Positions 30,577 through 42,929 of a stretch of 64,000 nucleotides of DNA are shown here, one piece after another. The notes under the pieces were generated by a model. The model saw only the letters and a program-made list of their open reading frames with translations, ran no database searches and was not told the origin of the DNA. Each line of letters opens with the position of its first letter. Within the stretch, counting starts at the first letter, position 1. The stretch lies in the NCBI GenBank assembly GCA_009767595.1, contig VSDK01001399.1, positions 69,889 to 133,888 on the forward strand. Reading direction: 5' to 3'. The stretch is from Symbiodinium kawagutii. Lineage: Eukaryota; Sar; Dinophyceae; Suessiales; Symbiodiniaceae. Position numbers and translations under genes: made by a program.

Positions 30577-31078
30577 GTCTGGAAGCTTAGCGTAGATCCG
30601 GCCGTCGGCGGCTGGGCCCTCCATGGTGCCGGGACGGGACAGCTGATAGGATCTGATGGGTTCATGGTAACTTGTTGCAGTGTTTCATCGGTCGTTACTT
30701 TGGCTTCGGCTTCCATTTAAGGTGATGGATGGTTTCAAGCTTCAACCACAGGATATGGCTAGGGGTCAAGCAGTTAACCAACCAATCATGGGGGATAGTG
30801 ACCACCAATAATAAGGGAAACAATGGCCAATGATAGGGAAACCAGAGGTACGGGGTTTTGACCCATGGCCATTTAAGGTGATGGATGGTTTTAAGCTTCA
30901 ACCACAGGATATCATCAGATCAAGGGGTCTGTGGCCGTGGATGATGCTGTTGATGCCGTTGATGTTGGCAACCGTCCAGGTGGCAGGGATTTATCACGAG
31001 TCCCAAATTAGAGTTGCTGCTTGTTGTCGGCTTTCATATGTTTGTATCCCATTGGCAGGCATGCAAGCTTATCCATGA
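30577..31078 (+). CDS. Gene F, last three exons, unknown protein
   Basis: Exon 30577-30667 (VWKLSVDPAVGGWALHGAG, donor TTCATG/GTAACT), 30919-30979 (IKGSVAVDDAVDAVDVGNRP, acceptor ATCATCAG, donor CCAG/GTGGCA) and 31059-31078 (MQAYP, TGA; acceptor TTGTATCCCATTGGCAG). Junction phases 0/0 and 1/2. The first intron is filled by a family B element flanked by 44-bp direct repeats. Confidence 0.5.
30713..30912. mobile_element. Family B element (copy 10) between 44-bp direct repeats
   Basis: CCATTTAAGGTGATGGATGG... at 30713-30756 recurs at 30869-30912 with one mismatch. Between them lies a complete family B element (ATGGCTAGGGGTCAAGCAG to TTTTGACCCATGGCCAT). The second repeat ends six bases before the acceptor of gene F exon 2. 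Confidence 0.9.
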
Positions 31079-31950
31079 TGTTTTATTAAGTAGCGCTTAA
31101 TTCAACCTTCTATCAACCAGTACTGTACTTGTAGTGAGCAGTATCACTACTACTTGATAATTATCATAATTAGCCATCCATTAAACATTAGTCAGCCATC
31201 AATTGACGATCAATTGACTATGGGGTAACAATGACTGTTACTAATTTTGATACTGTAAAGTGCTCGACCTTTGGGATAATTTGCTCAAGAGTTAATGCCA
31301 CATTGTCCATGCTTTAACTATTCATTAATCATTGACCATTAATCATGAGTTGATTATGAAACAAATCCATGGTTCATGAAACAACTATTAGTCAACATCA
31401 TTAGTGAACCATAAATATGTGAAGAGTTAACTATTAAGATTACCCATTAGTTGGCTGAGTCATCAGTTAACATCAGTTAGCCACATGGCAATGGGTCAAA
31501 ACAGTGTACCCTTGGTTCCCCCGGAATTTACCATTTGTTCCCTATTATTGTTGGTGATTATCCCCTATGAAAGTTGGTTGATTGATATTGACCCACAACC
31601 ATGTATAGCTGGTATATCCCCTACTATTGTTACTTATTATACCCTATTCTTAACCATTAACCAGCTAGGCTCCACCATTGTTGTTGATTAATATTGACCC
31701 ATAGCCATATTAACCATCATTAGCCACTACTAACCACTATAAAGAACCATTAGTTAACCATTAATTGACTATTCATTAACCAGCTAGTCAACCATTATAT
31801 ATAGCTGGTATATATATAGCTGGTATATATCCCCTATATTTATTAACCATTACTTATTATTCACCATTAATCCCCTACTAACCATTAACCAGCTAGTTTA
31901 CCATTGTTGTTGGTTGATTAATATCGACCCAGCTCGCCACATCGACCCAC
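31079..31950. other. TTAACCATTAACC repeat spacer with family B copies
   Basis: Complete family B copy 11 at 31483-31606 and right-end fragments at 31640-31712 and 31905-31940. TATATAGCTGGTATAT is repeated near 31800. Confidence 0.7.
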
Positions 31951-31954
31951 ACAG

Positions 31955-32075
31955 TTTGGCTCTACTGCTTGATGCCACCATGGCACCAGCGGCTAATCGG
32001 AGGTGTCCCTCCGGAGTGCGGCATTGCAGCGGAGAAGTTGCCCCAAGCGGATCCAACGCCCTATGGAGTTGCCAG
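31955..32075 (+). CDS. Candidate exon starting just after a family B end
   Basis: Acceptor CCCACACAG lies 15 bases right of the element end GACCCAGCTCGCCA. Frame LALLLDATMAPAANRRCPSG then EVAPSGSNALWSCQ ends at a CAG/GTTGGG donor. GC-rich. Confidence 0.5.
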
Positions 32076-32099
32076 GTTGGGGGCAGCTTCGGACTACTG

Positions 32100-32870
32100 A
32101 GCATAGCTTCATAACAGTTTCTAACCTGGTAATAAGTTAAGGATTAAACATGGTCATAATCTGGTACTACTGTTAACCATGGTACTACTACCTTTCATAA
32201 ATGTTGAAAATGGCTTCATGCTACTGGGCATTTAGTAACCTGGTGGTCAGAAGGATTAACCATGAAGTATTGAACATGAAGTTATGTTTAATAGTTAACA
32301 CTTCATAACATTTGATAACCAGAAGGCTTAGCAGGGGGACTATGGGGCATTGAAGCCCCCTGTAGTCAAACACTGGGAACCAGAACCCCATAAGGGGATG
32401 AGTCAGAACCAGTTCGCCAGTTGCGTCCCAAAAATTGGTAGGTGAGCGTAAAGTGCGTGTGTACTTTGGAGCACTGGGTGTATGTGGGGATGGGTCATTG
32501 CCAATGATCCCAAAAATGAATGGGTGGACATCCCAACGCTAGTGACTGGTCATGGGATGTGAACAGCCAGGGGTACTCACCCACAGCCAGATCAGTTGTA
32601 CACTTTGCAAATGGTGGACTATACACTGGTCATGGTTAAGGGCACAAATTGACTGAATAGATCATGAACATGTTAACATGTGTGTTGGACAACAGATGCA
32701 TCGATGAATTGATATGTGTATATCAGTGTATACATCAACCATGTTGGACTTGACTAACATCAGTCAGCAACCAATTGCTCAGGCAATCATATATGTATGT
32801 GCTGGTCATAAAGCATGGCTTTGGATGTTGTAGTGACACGTGCAAACACACAAGGGAGTTGTTTTTTTTT
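32100..32870. other. Spacer, no gene seen
   Basis: AT-rich, with GGATTAACCATG words and a degenerate GGGATGTGAACAG motif near 32550. Confidence 0.4.
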
Positions 32871-32876
32871 CCCCCC

Positions 32877-32944
32877 TTCCATCCATCCGTCCATCCATCC
32901 ATCCATCCATCCATCCATCCATCCATCCATCCATCCATCCATCA
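32877..32944. repeat. CATC tetranucleotide microsatellite
   Basis: About 16 units, one CGTC interruption. Source of artificial HPSI and DGWM frames. Confidence 0.92.
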
Positions 32945-33069
32945 CAGCCATTCCTCAGTCATTCCTCAGTCATTCCCCGTTGCGGAAACGCAGGTGGACC
33001 GGCATACGCTGGGATGGCGACGTGCCTCGCCAACGCTGGGTGACCAGCTTCCTCCTGCAGGCGGATGAA

Positions 33070-33720
33070 TCCGCAGGAATTGTTTACATCAACCATGGAC
33101 TAATGACATTGGTTTGTAAAGATTAGTATACTAATGACATTAAAGTTAGTATATTAATGAAATATACTAACCAAACTATAATAATGACATTGGCTTTGAT
33201 ATAAAATTGTATATTATATTATGTTATTAGTTTGATTGAAACAATGGTTATAACCTTTGATTATTCAACACATATTCAACCAGACCTTTGGTTATTTTTA
33301 CATAGTCAATGAACTAAACAATGGTTTTAACCTTTGATTCATATTCTTATTTTCCCTAGTATTCATTAACCGACGGTTGGTTGACTGATATCTTTTATAG
33401 GGATTGAAACTACCAACCAGTAATATGTTTTCTACATCATAATTGATAGCATCCATTTCATTTGATACTATGTGACATTGTTCTTGCATCGGCAATTTTA
33501 CATTTGTTTGATTCAACTGTCTTATCTCTGTAAAATCTCTAATCAGTACTTTTTTACATCAACAATGGACGAAACATCAGAGATTTACATCTATTCCAAC
33601 CAATTTTGATATCTATGATGAACTCACAAGATGAACATTGGATAAACATCAGAGATTAACATCTATGATTAAAACATCACCAATTTAGGGGAGATTCACA
33701 TCCAGACTCTATGACTCTCC
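33070..33720. other. AT-rich spacer with family G copy 3 at 33349-33420
   Basis: TTTTCCCTAGTATTCATTAA ... GGGATTGAAACTACCAACCAG marks the element; the rest is TAATGACATT-rich. Confidence 0.6.
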
Positions 33721-33729
33721 AAAAAGAAG

Positions 33730-36138
33730 CGACCTCTCACAGAAATTGCGCTTGAGATTTGCCGCCGAGAGGTCCTTGCGAAAGTTGAAGTTTACCAGTT
33801 GCCCGTGGGGGCAGGTGCGACCGGTGGTACCAGTGATGTCTCAAGCCACGGCGGTTTCTCAGGCACTGGGCAAGAATGGTTCGTAGTGGTTGATGATGGG
33901 GGAAGATAACTAGCAATAATGGTTGAACAATTACTATACAATGGTTTCTCAAGCCACGTTGGGGTGCCCCCAAAGTCATGGATAGTTGTTGCTCTAAATG
34001 GTCAAGATTGGCAAACATTGGATGATAACTGGGGGTACCCCGTCATGACTTGAGAAACCGCCCCATGTCAGTACTTTTGAAACAGATCCGGGCAGTTGAT
34101 GTACGTTGAAATACGTTAAGTTCACCTTCCAACTGCGATTTCGCAGGTTGGTTCACCGCGCAGATTCCCAACTTTGCCATGGAAAAAAGTTTCTTCACAA
34201 TGATGAAGCATCATTAATGATGGTGAATCATGGGTTAATGACGGTTACTCATGGGTTAATGATGGTTAATCATGGGTCAATGACGGTTACTCATGGGTTA
34301 ATGATGGTTAATCATGGGTCAATTACGGTTACTCATGGGTTAATGATCCATTACTTCACCACCTGGGGGGCTGCGCAGCGGCCAGATGGCTGGGTCCAAG
34401 TGCGTCTGCTCTTCTGGAGATTTCCGCAGTTTGCTGAGGCTGGCATTCGGTCACCGGGAATCGCCCGCACAGTGCAACGTCACCTGTCCAACGAAACATG
34501 GTGAGTTTTGGCATCCCAATAGAAGGGATCCAAAACTCAACTAGGATGCATTGTATTTGAGAATGTTTCTGAAAGTTTTGGCATCCTAGTTTTGAGATGT
34601 TTCAGCCATATCTTCGCGGCAGGTTACAAATTTGAAACGTCAATAAATGACATTGACATTGATATCATTTGATATGTTTCATATTATGTACATATCAGAT
34701 CTCCCTTCCCCTTCCCTTCTCTTTCTTCTCTCCTCTCCTTTCCTCTCCCGCTATATATCCTGTACAGGCGGTTCCCTTGTATTGGAATTCCGTAAAGAAG
34801 GATGGGCAGACGAGTTGCGGACATGTTACGTGACCATTCGTGTTGCTGTAGCGCATTTGCGGCTCAAAGGCAACCGTGGACAGGATTTCCGACCGTCCCA
34901 AAAGCCATGGCACTCTCACTCGACGGGAACTCCAAGGAGAGAGGTAGAGAGAGATTGAGTGGGAGCATTTCTTGGTTGACAGTGGGTCAATACCAAGGGT
35001 TCATTTGGGTTCATTGATGGTTGATATTGGCCAGCATGAAGCTGAGCATCGGAGAAAATGCTGAGACAATCCGCAAGAAACAGAGCCTTGCGGAATTATT
35101 GATCATCAACTTCCATGTTACTCACCATGATTAGCCATCATAACCCCTTCTTAAGGTTATGTATGATTATTGACCATCATGAAGTCATGAACCATCATGA
35201 ACCATACTTACACTACCCCTAGTAGTGACCATCACCCATTGTTAAGCTTATCAATAAGAAACGATCATAAACCATCATGAACCATTAACCATCAACCATT
35301 TATAACGATTAGCAACCATCATTAATACACATTATAACCCGTTATTAATCATCCGTCGCGAACCATCATTACCCCTAGTATGAATCATCATCACCCCTAG
35401 TAGTCATATTTCCATCATTAACCCGTTATCAACCATCATTAACCATTGCCATTAACCATCACTAAGAAACATTATCCCTAGTAGTAACCATCATCAACCA
35501 TCGTAACCCATTATAACCCATTATTAACCATTAACCATGATGATTGTAACCATCATGACCCCTAGTATTAACCATCATTAACCATAATTACAGTACCCCT
35601 AGTAGTAACTGCAGTAACCATTACCCCTTGTTAAGGTCATTACAGACGATCATGAACCATCTAACCATCATTAACCATTAAGAACGATTAGTGACCATCA
35701 CTAACAAACATCATAACCCATTATAACTCATTATTAACCATTAACCATGATGATTGTAACCATCATCACCCCTAGTATTAACCATCATCACCCCTAGTAG
35801 TCATATTTCCATCATCAACCATTGCCATTAATAACCATCATTAATGAACATTACCCCTAGTAGTAACCATCATTAACCATGATTTGTTATCATAACCTCA
35901 TAAATGGTAGTTAAGCTTAGTTCATTAGTTATCACCAACTTATAAGTGGTTGGGGGCCCACCTTGGCTATAGTATTAACCATCATTATAGTATTAACCAT
36001 TGATTTCATGGCAAGTCCGTGGCTCCTTGTCGCTGCCAGGAGCTGGTGAATCGCATCGCAGCCCCTTGGAGAAGTCATGGCGGCAATCTGTCGCCATGGG
36101 AGTACCTACGAGCACGTGGCCATGGTGGTGTCTACTAA
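33730..36138 (+). CDS. Gene G, up to six phase-consistent exons, unknown protein
   Basis: Exons about 33730-33878 (EIALEICRREVLAKVEVYQL), 34149-34233 (LVHRADSQLCHGKKFLHNDE), 34379-34500 (GDFRSLLRLAFGHRESPAQC), optional 34590-34622, 34768-34943 (LVLEFRKEGWADELRTCYVT) and 36016-36138 (CQELVNRIAAPWRSHGGNLS) ending TAA. Junction leftovers fit at every step. The 34500 donor is GTGAGT, and the 34768 acceptor has a 60-base pyrimidine tract. Intron 1 carries family A copy 10, intron 2 a 42-bp tandem array, the last intron a 900-base AACCATCATT field. Around 34379-34500 a second frame is open, so that exon's frame depends on the chain. Not recognised. Confidence 0.55.
33941..34066. mobile_element. Family A hairpin element, copy 10, in gene G intron
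   Basis: ATGGTTTCTCAAGCCACGTT left end and CATGACTTGAGAAACCGCC right end. Confidence 0.85.
34209..34348. repeat. 42-bp tandem repeat, about three units
   Basis: Unit made of GGTTACTCATGGGTTAATGA plus TGGTTAATCATGGGTCAATG. Copies nearly identical. Confidence 0.9.
34503..34606. repeat. Two neighbouring hairpins in gene G intron
   Basis: GAGTTTTGG pairs with CCAAAACTC (34503-34540), and CTAGGATGC pairs with GCATCCTAG across 34542-34590. Both share the GTTTTGGCATCC word. Confidence 0.7.
35110..35990. repeat. Degenerate AACCATCATTAACC field
   Basis: Dozens of imperfect copies of ACCATCATTAACC and ACCCCTAGTAGT over almost 900 bases, including a near-duplicate of about 120 bases (compare 35500-35560 with 35720-35790). 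Confidence 0.85.
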
Positions 36139-36530
36139 GCATCCAGCTGTTCATTACCATTTTTCAGAGGGAAAGTACCAGTTGATAACCAACAATTTTA
36201 TAGGGAAAGTACCTAGTACCTGTTCATAACCATTTTGATAGGTAAACCAACAATTTTTTGGGAAAGCTACCAGTTGATGAACATTTTTAAGAGGGAAACC
36301 ATCAAGTTTTTAGGGACACATGAGGAAAGTACCAGTTGATAAGCTTTTTTAGGAGGGAAGCCACAGCTGCAACTTGGGGATGAACATGGATGTAGACCAT
36401 GGCGAACTGGACAAACACTTAAGTGGCTTGAGACTGAAGAAGTGATGATGTTTGGGAAGAAAATTCTTGGGGTTCTGGTGAATCCTGGGTCGCGCGGCTT
36501 TTTCCCACGTTTCGCTGGCTGGAAACTCTG
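36139..36530. other. Spacer with GGGAAAGTACCAGTTGATAA repeats
   Basis: Five imperfect copies of a 45-50 base unit between 36170 and 36360 (AACCATTTTT, AGGGAAAC, GTACCAGTTGAT). Confidence 0.7.
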
Positions 36531-36532
36531 AG

Positions 36533-38191
<1,659 letters not shown>

Positions 38192-38257
38192 CCAAAGTAG
38201 TTCAATCCTTGGGACGTTATCCATCTTTGGGGTTATGTGGGTAGTGACCCCTAACCA

Positions 38258-38292
38258 TATATATATAATATATATATATATATACATATATG
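38258..38292. repeat. AT dinucleotide microsatellite
   Basis: ATATATATAATATATATATA and flanks. Confidence 0.85.
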
Positions 38293-38466
38293 GCCTCTCC
38301 CCTATTCTTGTTGCTTCTTCTCACCTCTTATCCATCCCTTTTACCACTCCTAACCCATCGGTCAGGTGATCCTTATTGATATTATTCGGTGATCCCGTTG
38401 GTTGTCCGTTGGTGCCTAGCCGTGGGCATCCTTGCTGATCCTGATCGTTCTTCCTGGAGAAGCTGA

Positions 38467-38571
38467 GCACCAGCCCAGCAAGGGCGCCGTAGCGAGGTCG
38501 TCCAGCTACCTGGGCTATTGCTCTGCTGGTTTGCAGCTACCTGCTGCTGATTCCTGCCCTCTTTGTTCCTC
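38467..38571 (+). CDS. Candidate exon, unknown protein
   Basis: Frame QPSKGAVARSSSYLGYCSAG then LQLPAADSCPLCSS, ending at TCG/GTAGCT. Confidence 0.42.
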
Positions 38572-38591
38572 GGTAGCTGAGGGAAGCTTGC

Positions 38592-39050
38592 TTGGAACCA
38601 GACATGTCTTCACTTAGGTTCATTCTTTTTCAAGCTGGGAACAATTTTCCTGTTGCAAGCTTTCTGGAAGATTTTTTTTTTGATACATATCGAGCGGTTG
38701 CCAGTTGGCCTGGAGCTTTTGACCCACTGCTCACTTTCTACTGGACTCCAGATGATGTTGTCAACCACTGGTTTGTTACGCAGAACAAGTGGATTTTGGT
38801 CAACATGGACCACACAATAATGCGAACAAGTGGATTTTGGTCAAGATGCCACATCTGGTTGGTTGAGTTTGGTTGTATTCCCATCTCAGTTGTCTATAGC
38901 GCATCCCATCATATCTCTCTTATTGTAGGTGTTCATCTTGCCTATTCACCGCATTGGCCCATCAAGCATTTTTGTGAGCTATCATTCTTAAACATTGCTG
39001 TTCACAACCACTTCAAACTGTCATTGTCAATAATCCCCATCATCAACCCC
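38592..39050 (+). CDS. Candidate coding region, unknown, partly hydrophobic
   Basis: Open for 153 codons, including FLEDFFFDTYRAVASWPGAF and a hydrophobic HHISLIVGVHLAYSPHW. Composition drifts, so some of it may be intron. It contains a 21-base duplication GAACAAGTGGATTTTGGTCA at 38783 and 38824. Confidence 0.35.
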
Positions 39051-39222
39051 TAAATACATTTGTTTGCTTGCTATTTGCCATCTTCACTGTAGACCATCAT
39101 TCTGCCACATTAGGCGTCATGAACCATTGTTTGATTAGAAACCTGATCATGATCAACACCAACGAGCCAATAAGCAAATTATTCAAATCATCATTCAAGC
39201 ATCATTTCCTCATATAATCATC

Positions 39223-39594
39223 ATGATCAACATCCCTGGAACGCCATTCATTTGCTTAAGGAACATCGTTTATCACCATGGTTCAATCATGGAACACCAT
39301 GCGGACCACCCCCTCCTTGATCACCAGGCAACTCTGTTCAACATGACCATTGGGGCTGTCGATACCCTTGCTGCCTGGCAAGCGATGGTTTTCATGATCG
39401 CCGGTGGCCGGGAGACCATGTGGGGATACGCAAGGATGACAGAAAAATCACCTGAGACATGTCAACTACATAGTTTTATGATGGCGTTGGACTCCTGGAC
39501 CTGGCCGTTGTCCATAGATTTTTTTTCGGCCAACCATAGGTGCTATGACCATGTACACTCTGCTCATCAAGCATATGGTCGTTTCTCAACGTAG
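39223..39594 (+). CDS. Candidate coding region, unknown protein
   Basis: Open for about 123 codons up to a family A element; includes LFNMTIGAVDTLAAWQAMVF and MIAGGRETMWGYARMTEKSP. True exon limits unknown. Confidence 0.4.
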   Translation: MINIPGTPFICLRNIVYHHGSIMEHHADHPLLDHQATLFNMTIGAVDTLAAWQAMVFMIAGGRETMWGYARMTEKSPETCQLHSFMMALDSWTWPLSIDFFSANHRCYDHVHSAHQAYGRFST

Positions 39595-39709
39595 GTGGCC
39601 CCCCAAATCATCCAAAATGTATCATTTATAACAGTAATAATTAACCATAATAAATAATAAACCAACCATTTTGTGGGGTCCACCCCTATTTTAACAAAAC
39701 ACCATATAG
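39573..39709. mobile_element. Family A hairpin element, copy 11 (expanded interior)
   Basis: CATATGGTCGTTTCTCAACG left end and ATTTTAACAAAACACCATAT right end, with an inserted AATAATTAACCATAATAAAT. Confidence 0.8.
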
Positions 39710-39714
39710 GTGGA

Positions 39715-39873
39715 TCCATGATATGCGAACCATCCGACGCGAACGCTGGAATCCCGTGTAAGCCACGACTTATAATGGCCCAAGCATCTACAGTAGTGGC
39801 TCGTCCAACCAGCTCACCGGCACTGCTAGCAGCTATGGGGGAGGCAGAACCAAAATATCAAGGGATGTACTGA
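39715..39873 (+). CDS. Candidate terminal exon
   Basis: Frame MICEPSDANAGIPCKPRL then VARPTSSPALLAAMGEAEPK and TGA. Starts right of family A copy 11. Confidence 0.4.
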   Translation, partial: SMICEPSDANAGIPCKPRLIMAQASTVVARPTSSPALLAAMGEAEPKYQGMY

Positions 39874-40220
39874 CTTTATGAATGGTCAACATGTTTGGCT
39901 ATCAAGAATATCCCTTGCAATTTAGTTCTGAATGCATTCTCTATGCTTAATCTTCATGCTTATCAAGTATCCTTACAGAGTGGTCATATTGGGGAATCAT
40001 CATTGTGACAAATCCCTGTTGATGATCACTGGCCTGAGTCTTGACCAGGGCTCATGTAAGTCTGTAGAAAACCGTGATGCTTGGTTGATCTGGAGTATTC
40101 TGGCTTCATGGTTGCAGTACTTGTACCAAAATGTTGTTGAACATTGTTGGACCAGCAGCTGAAATGGGATGTGAGATGTCATGAGATGTCCAAGCTTAGC
40201 GAATTTTCATTCATGGTTCA

Positions 40221-40491
40221 GTCTCGACCCTGAAGTCATTGGCAGTGCTTTTCGTTACTCAGCTGGTGAGCGATGGTTCTTGGGGACGCTCGGTAGTAGC
40301 TGGGCCGGTCACATTTCAGGGGACGCACCACACCGCTTTCATAGATGGTACCATGGGACCCTGGAGAGTGAGGAGAAGTCTCTGGGAGGGTTGGACTCCG
40401 TTCCGGCAATTTGCAAAGACCATATCAGGCCATCCCATGATTTCACACGGGATTTCTCGGGATTTTCACACAGCTGGATGTTTTCTCTGAG
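40221..40491 (+). CDS. Candidate exon, frame unresolved
   Basis: Begins after TTCATTCATGGTTCAG and ends at GAGAG/GTAAGG, a strong donor. One frame is open throughout (FRYSAGERWFLGTLGSSWAG, then HRWYHGTLESEEKSLGG). Another reads STLKSLAVLFVTQL to an internal GTGAGC donor at 40265. Confidence 0.42.
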
Positions 40492-40548
40492 AGGTAAGGG
40501 ATGGGATTTGGGTCTACAACATGCCAGCGGCAAACTTTTTCAGCGCAG

Positions 40549-40671
40549 CTGAGACCTGGTGAGGTTCTGAAGCAAATCTCCGAAAGCACGGTATCATTCA
40601 TTCGTCTGCTTGAAGAGACGGGTGGGTGGACTGGCGCAGCCACTCGGCGGGTGAAAGTCGGGCGGTACTGA
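40549..40671 (+). CDS. Candidate terminal exon, unknown protein
   Basis: Acceptor CTTTTTCAGCGCAG; 41 codons, LRPGEVLKQISESTVSFIRL then EETGGWTGAATRRVKVGRY, TGA. Confidence 0.48.
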   Translation: MRPGEVLKQISESTVSFIRLLEETGGWTGAATRRVKVGRY

Positions 40672-41020
40672 CCATGGTTTCTAACGCCTATTCATTGCAA
40701 ATGACGGTGAACAAAGGTTGATAATGGTTGATCATGGTTGATAGTCATTGGATGTCATTCGTAATTGTTGCTTGAAGTCTAGTCACTACTGGTCAAAGTT
40801 GTGAATGTTTAATCATGGTAAGCGGCGAAGGATGAATAGTGATTGACGATGCTCAAACATGGTGAATGATGGTGAAACCTGTCTACACTGGTTGATCAAT
40901 TGATTTACAATAAGAACCAACATCAAAGACAACCATTGATGAAGAAAAAATGTTCCACTGGGCAGGGCTACCATGATCGGCGTTCACTGCTCATGTGGTG
41001 GTGATGCAGTGCGTATTCAT
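40672..41020. other. Spacer of TGGTTGATAATGG words
   Basis: No gene seen. Confidence 0.4.
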
Positions 41021-41226
41021 CCTAAAGAACTGCTGGTTACCGGAAAAAAAACGCACACGACAAATTTTAGGTAATTAATATCATTGGTATATCCTGTTTT
41101 GACAAAAACGAGAGGTACCAGACCAAGACATACCAAGACATACCAAGACCAACGCTTTCCCACGACATTGATCATTTTAGGATGGTTCGATCTCCAGTTT
41201 ACATTTGTGCAACAGTTTTGTTGCAG

Positions 41227-41310
41227 TGTGGGAAGAGTGGCAGCCATGAAGAAAGGACAGTCCATCGCTTCAGGATGCTTGGGATGCTCGCAAAACGTTC
41301 TCTTAGATGA
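41227..41310 (+). CDS. Candidate terminal exon
   Basis: Acceptor ACAGTTTTGTTGCAG; frame CGKSGSHEERTVHRFRMLGM then LAKRSLR, TGA. An upstream exon around 41112-41180 (RYQTKTYQDIPRPTL) is possible. Confidence 0.4.
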   Translation, partial: CGKSGSHEERTVHRFRMLGMLAKRSLR

Positions 41311-41538
41311 TGGATAATACCCTTACTTCATGGACAGTCCACAGGGTGATCACCCAATTCCACTCTGGCCTCGAGAAACACGCTCTTCGGAAGGACACTT
41401 TCATGCAGGGAAAGCACCATTTGGTGATGATTTTCACGCCCCTGCTTCAGTATAGCAGCGCTTCGTACCGAAACGCCCCAACGGGGTTATAGTGGTCACT
41501 GCCAAGCCAAGAGTCTAAAACGGTGGATTTTTGTTCAG

Positions 41539-41678
41539 GAGTACAGGTACCAACTGGTCAACTCTCTTGCAAGCTGCACGGCTGGCACTCCAGCTCTGGG
41601 AGCAGGTGTTGGTGGCGATTTTCGCCATGGTGGTGCCATTGGTCAAGATCTTCTTATTGATTCTGGCAGAGTGCTGGC
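41539..41678 (+). CDS. Transmembrane exon of a PqiA-like protein
   Basis: Acceptor ATTTTTGTTCAG/G, donor TGGC/GTTTCA. The frame reads LALQLWEQVLVAIFAMVVPL then VKIFLLILAECWR, a membrane helix with the P-x-x-K-x-x-x-x motif seen in PqiA-family membrane segments. It ends in phase 1, which would fit the first exon of the PqiA-like chain at 51414 across about 10 kb; more likely a separate or partly resolved gene. Other frames are open here, so identity rests on the motif. Confidence 0.45.
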
Positions 41679-41975
41679 GTTTCAGCCAAGTGACTTGGCA
41701 GTTGAGCGGCGTTGAGCTGGTGCCTTCGCATCAAACATAGGTGGTTTAGGCTGGTTTGTATGGGAATCTGCTGGTTTTTATGGTCAATTTCCATCAAAAT
41801 TGGTAAGATTGTTGGCAATATTTCTTGTGGAAATAAACCCTTGCTTTATCTTGATTATGTTTGTGGACCTCCTTTTGCCTGCAAATATTTGCACATGACC
41901 ATCCCATGAGACGCTGATATTCGTGACCTGTCCATTCAGTATCTGCACATTTTGATGATCTGTCAGAGTGAACAG

Positions 41976-42226
41976 GAAACTCTGAGGGGTATCAACCCTC
42001 TCGCGGGAGGCGATTCTCACGTCCACACTGCCATGGGACCATATGGGTTTCCGAGTTTGTCATCCTTTGTCTAGCACAGAAGCACAGTGTTGGGTCAGAA
42101 GCTGGTAGTCCAACTGACAACCAGGCACAGAGTGAAATACTTCGCACTTTGAGGTGGTACCCTACTGCTAATGTTGACCATGTTTCCAAGAAATGTTGTC
42201 GACCACTTCTAAATCACTTGCAGTAA
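41976..42226 (+). CDS. Two candidate exons, unknown protein
   Basis: Exon 41976-42046 (ETLRGINPLAGGDSHVHTAM, donor TATGG/GTTTCC) and a second after TTTGTCTAGCACAG at 42080. In phase with the first, it reads STVLGQKLVVQLTTRHRVKY and stops near 42151. The other frame (KHSVGSEAGSPTDNQAQSEI) stops at 42226. Confidence 0.42.
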
Positions 42227-42640
42227 TTGATTAAGTTACAAACCATGGTTGCTGAGGAAGCGGTGTCCAATGACGTTTTGAGTGGGACAATCATCAATAA
42301 GTATCATTCACCACGATGAACCATTATTTCACCGTCACTGACCGCTGCTTTACCATGAAATAGGCATTATGAGCCACAAACATGACCAACCATTGCAAGC
42401 CATTTACAGTATTTTTATATGAAACTGTCTCATTCCTTACCTTAATCCTCAAATCATCAACCAACAATCAACCAATAATCAACCATGTGTCAACCCCGTG
42501 CTGGTGATTAACCACTATTACACCCCCTTACCAGCCATACATTAGTCAAGCATTTGTTAGCCACATTGATTCACCATGACTTCCCCACGCATTGCTTAAC
42601 CGCTAACCACGACTTCACCAGCTGCACCATGACCTGGTCA
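42227..42640. other. AACCATCA-type repeat spacer
   Basis: CAACCAACAATCAACCAATA words; no gene seen. Confidence 0.45.
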
Positions 42641-42641
42641 G

Positions 42642-42776
42642 GATCGTCGAAGGATCGTGGCCGCTCGCATGTGCATCCGCTTCGCCGGGGAACTCAGGAG
42701 GGGGTGGTGCCACTCCGATGCAAGGCGCAGGCTCACGGGCATCCCCAGTTGAGCTTGCAACGAGGGTACCTACCAG
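42642..42776 (+). CDS. Candidate exon, all three frames nearly open
   Basis: Acceptor CCTGGTCAG/G and donor ACCAG/GTGTGG bound 135 GC-rich bases. Frames read RIVEGSWPLACASASPGNSG, HVHPLRRGTQEGVVPLRC or IVAARMCIRFAGELRRGW. Coding seems likely but the frame is not decidable here. Confidence 0.42.
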
Positions 42777-42791
42777 GTGTGGTACTTATAG

Positions 42792-42831
42792 CTGGTTGGT
42801 GGTTGGTTGGTTGGTTGGTTGGTTGGTTGGC
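42792..42831. repeat. GGTT tetranucleotide microsatellite
   Basis: About nine units. Confidence 0.9.
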
Positions 42832-42929
42832 AAGCATGTTTTTCATCAGGATCACTTTTGGGCTGGGATGGTTCGGCTGGAAGTGCAGCCATACAACCAA
42901 TCACAGTGGACATGGTCACGATTGATGAA

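Noticed and set aside
34209..34348. CRISPR-like array of regular repeats
   Set aside because: The 42-bp units are contiguous tandem repeats with no unique spacers, in a eukaryotic intron.
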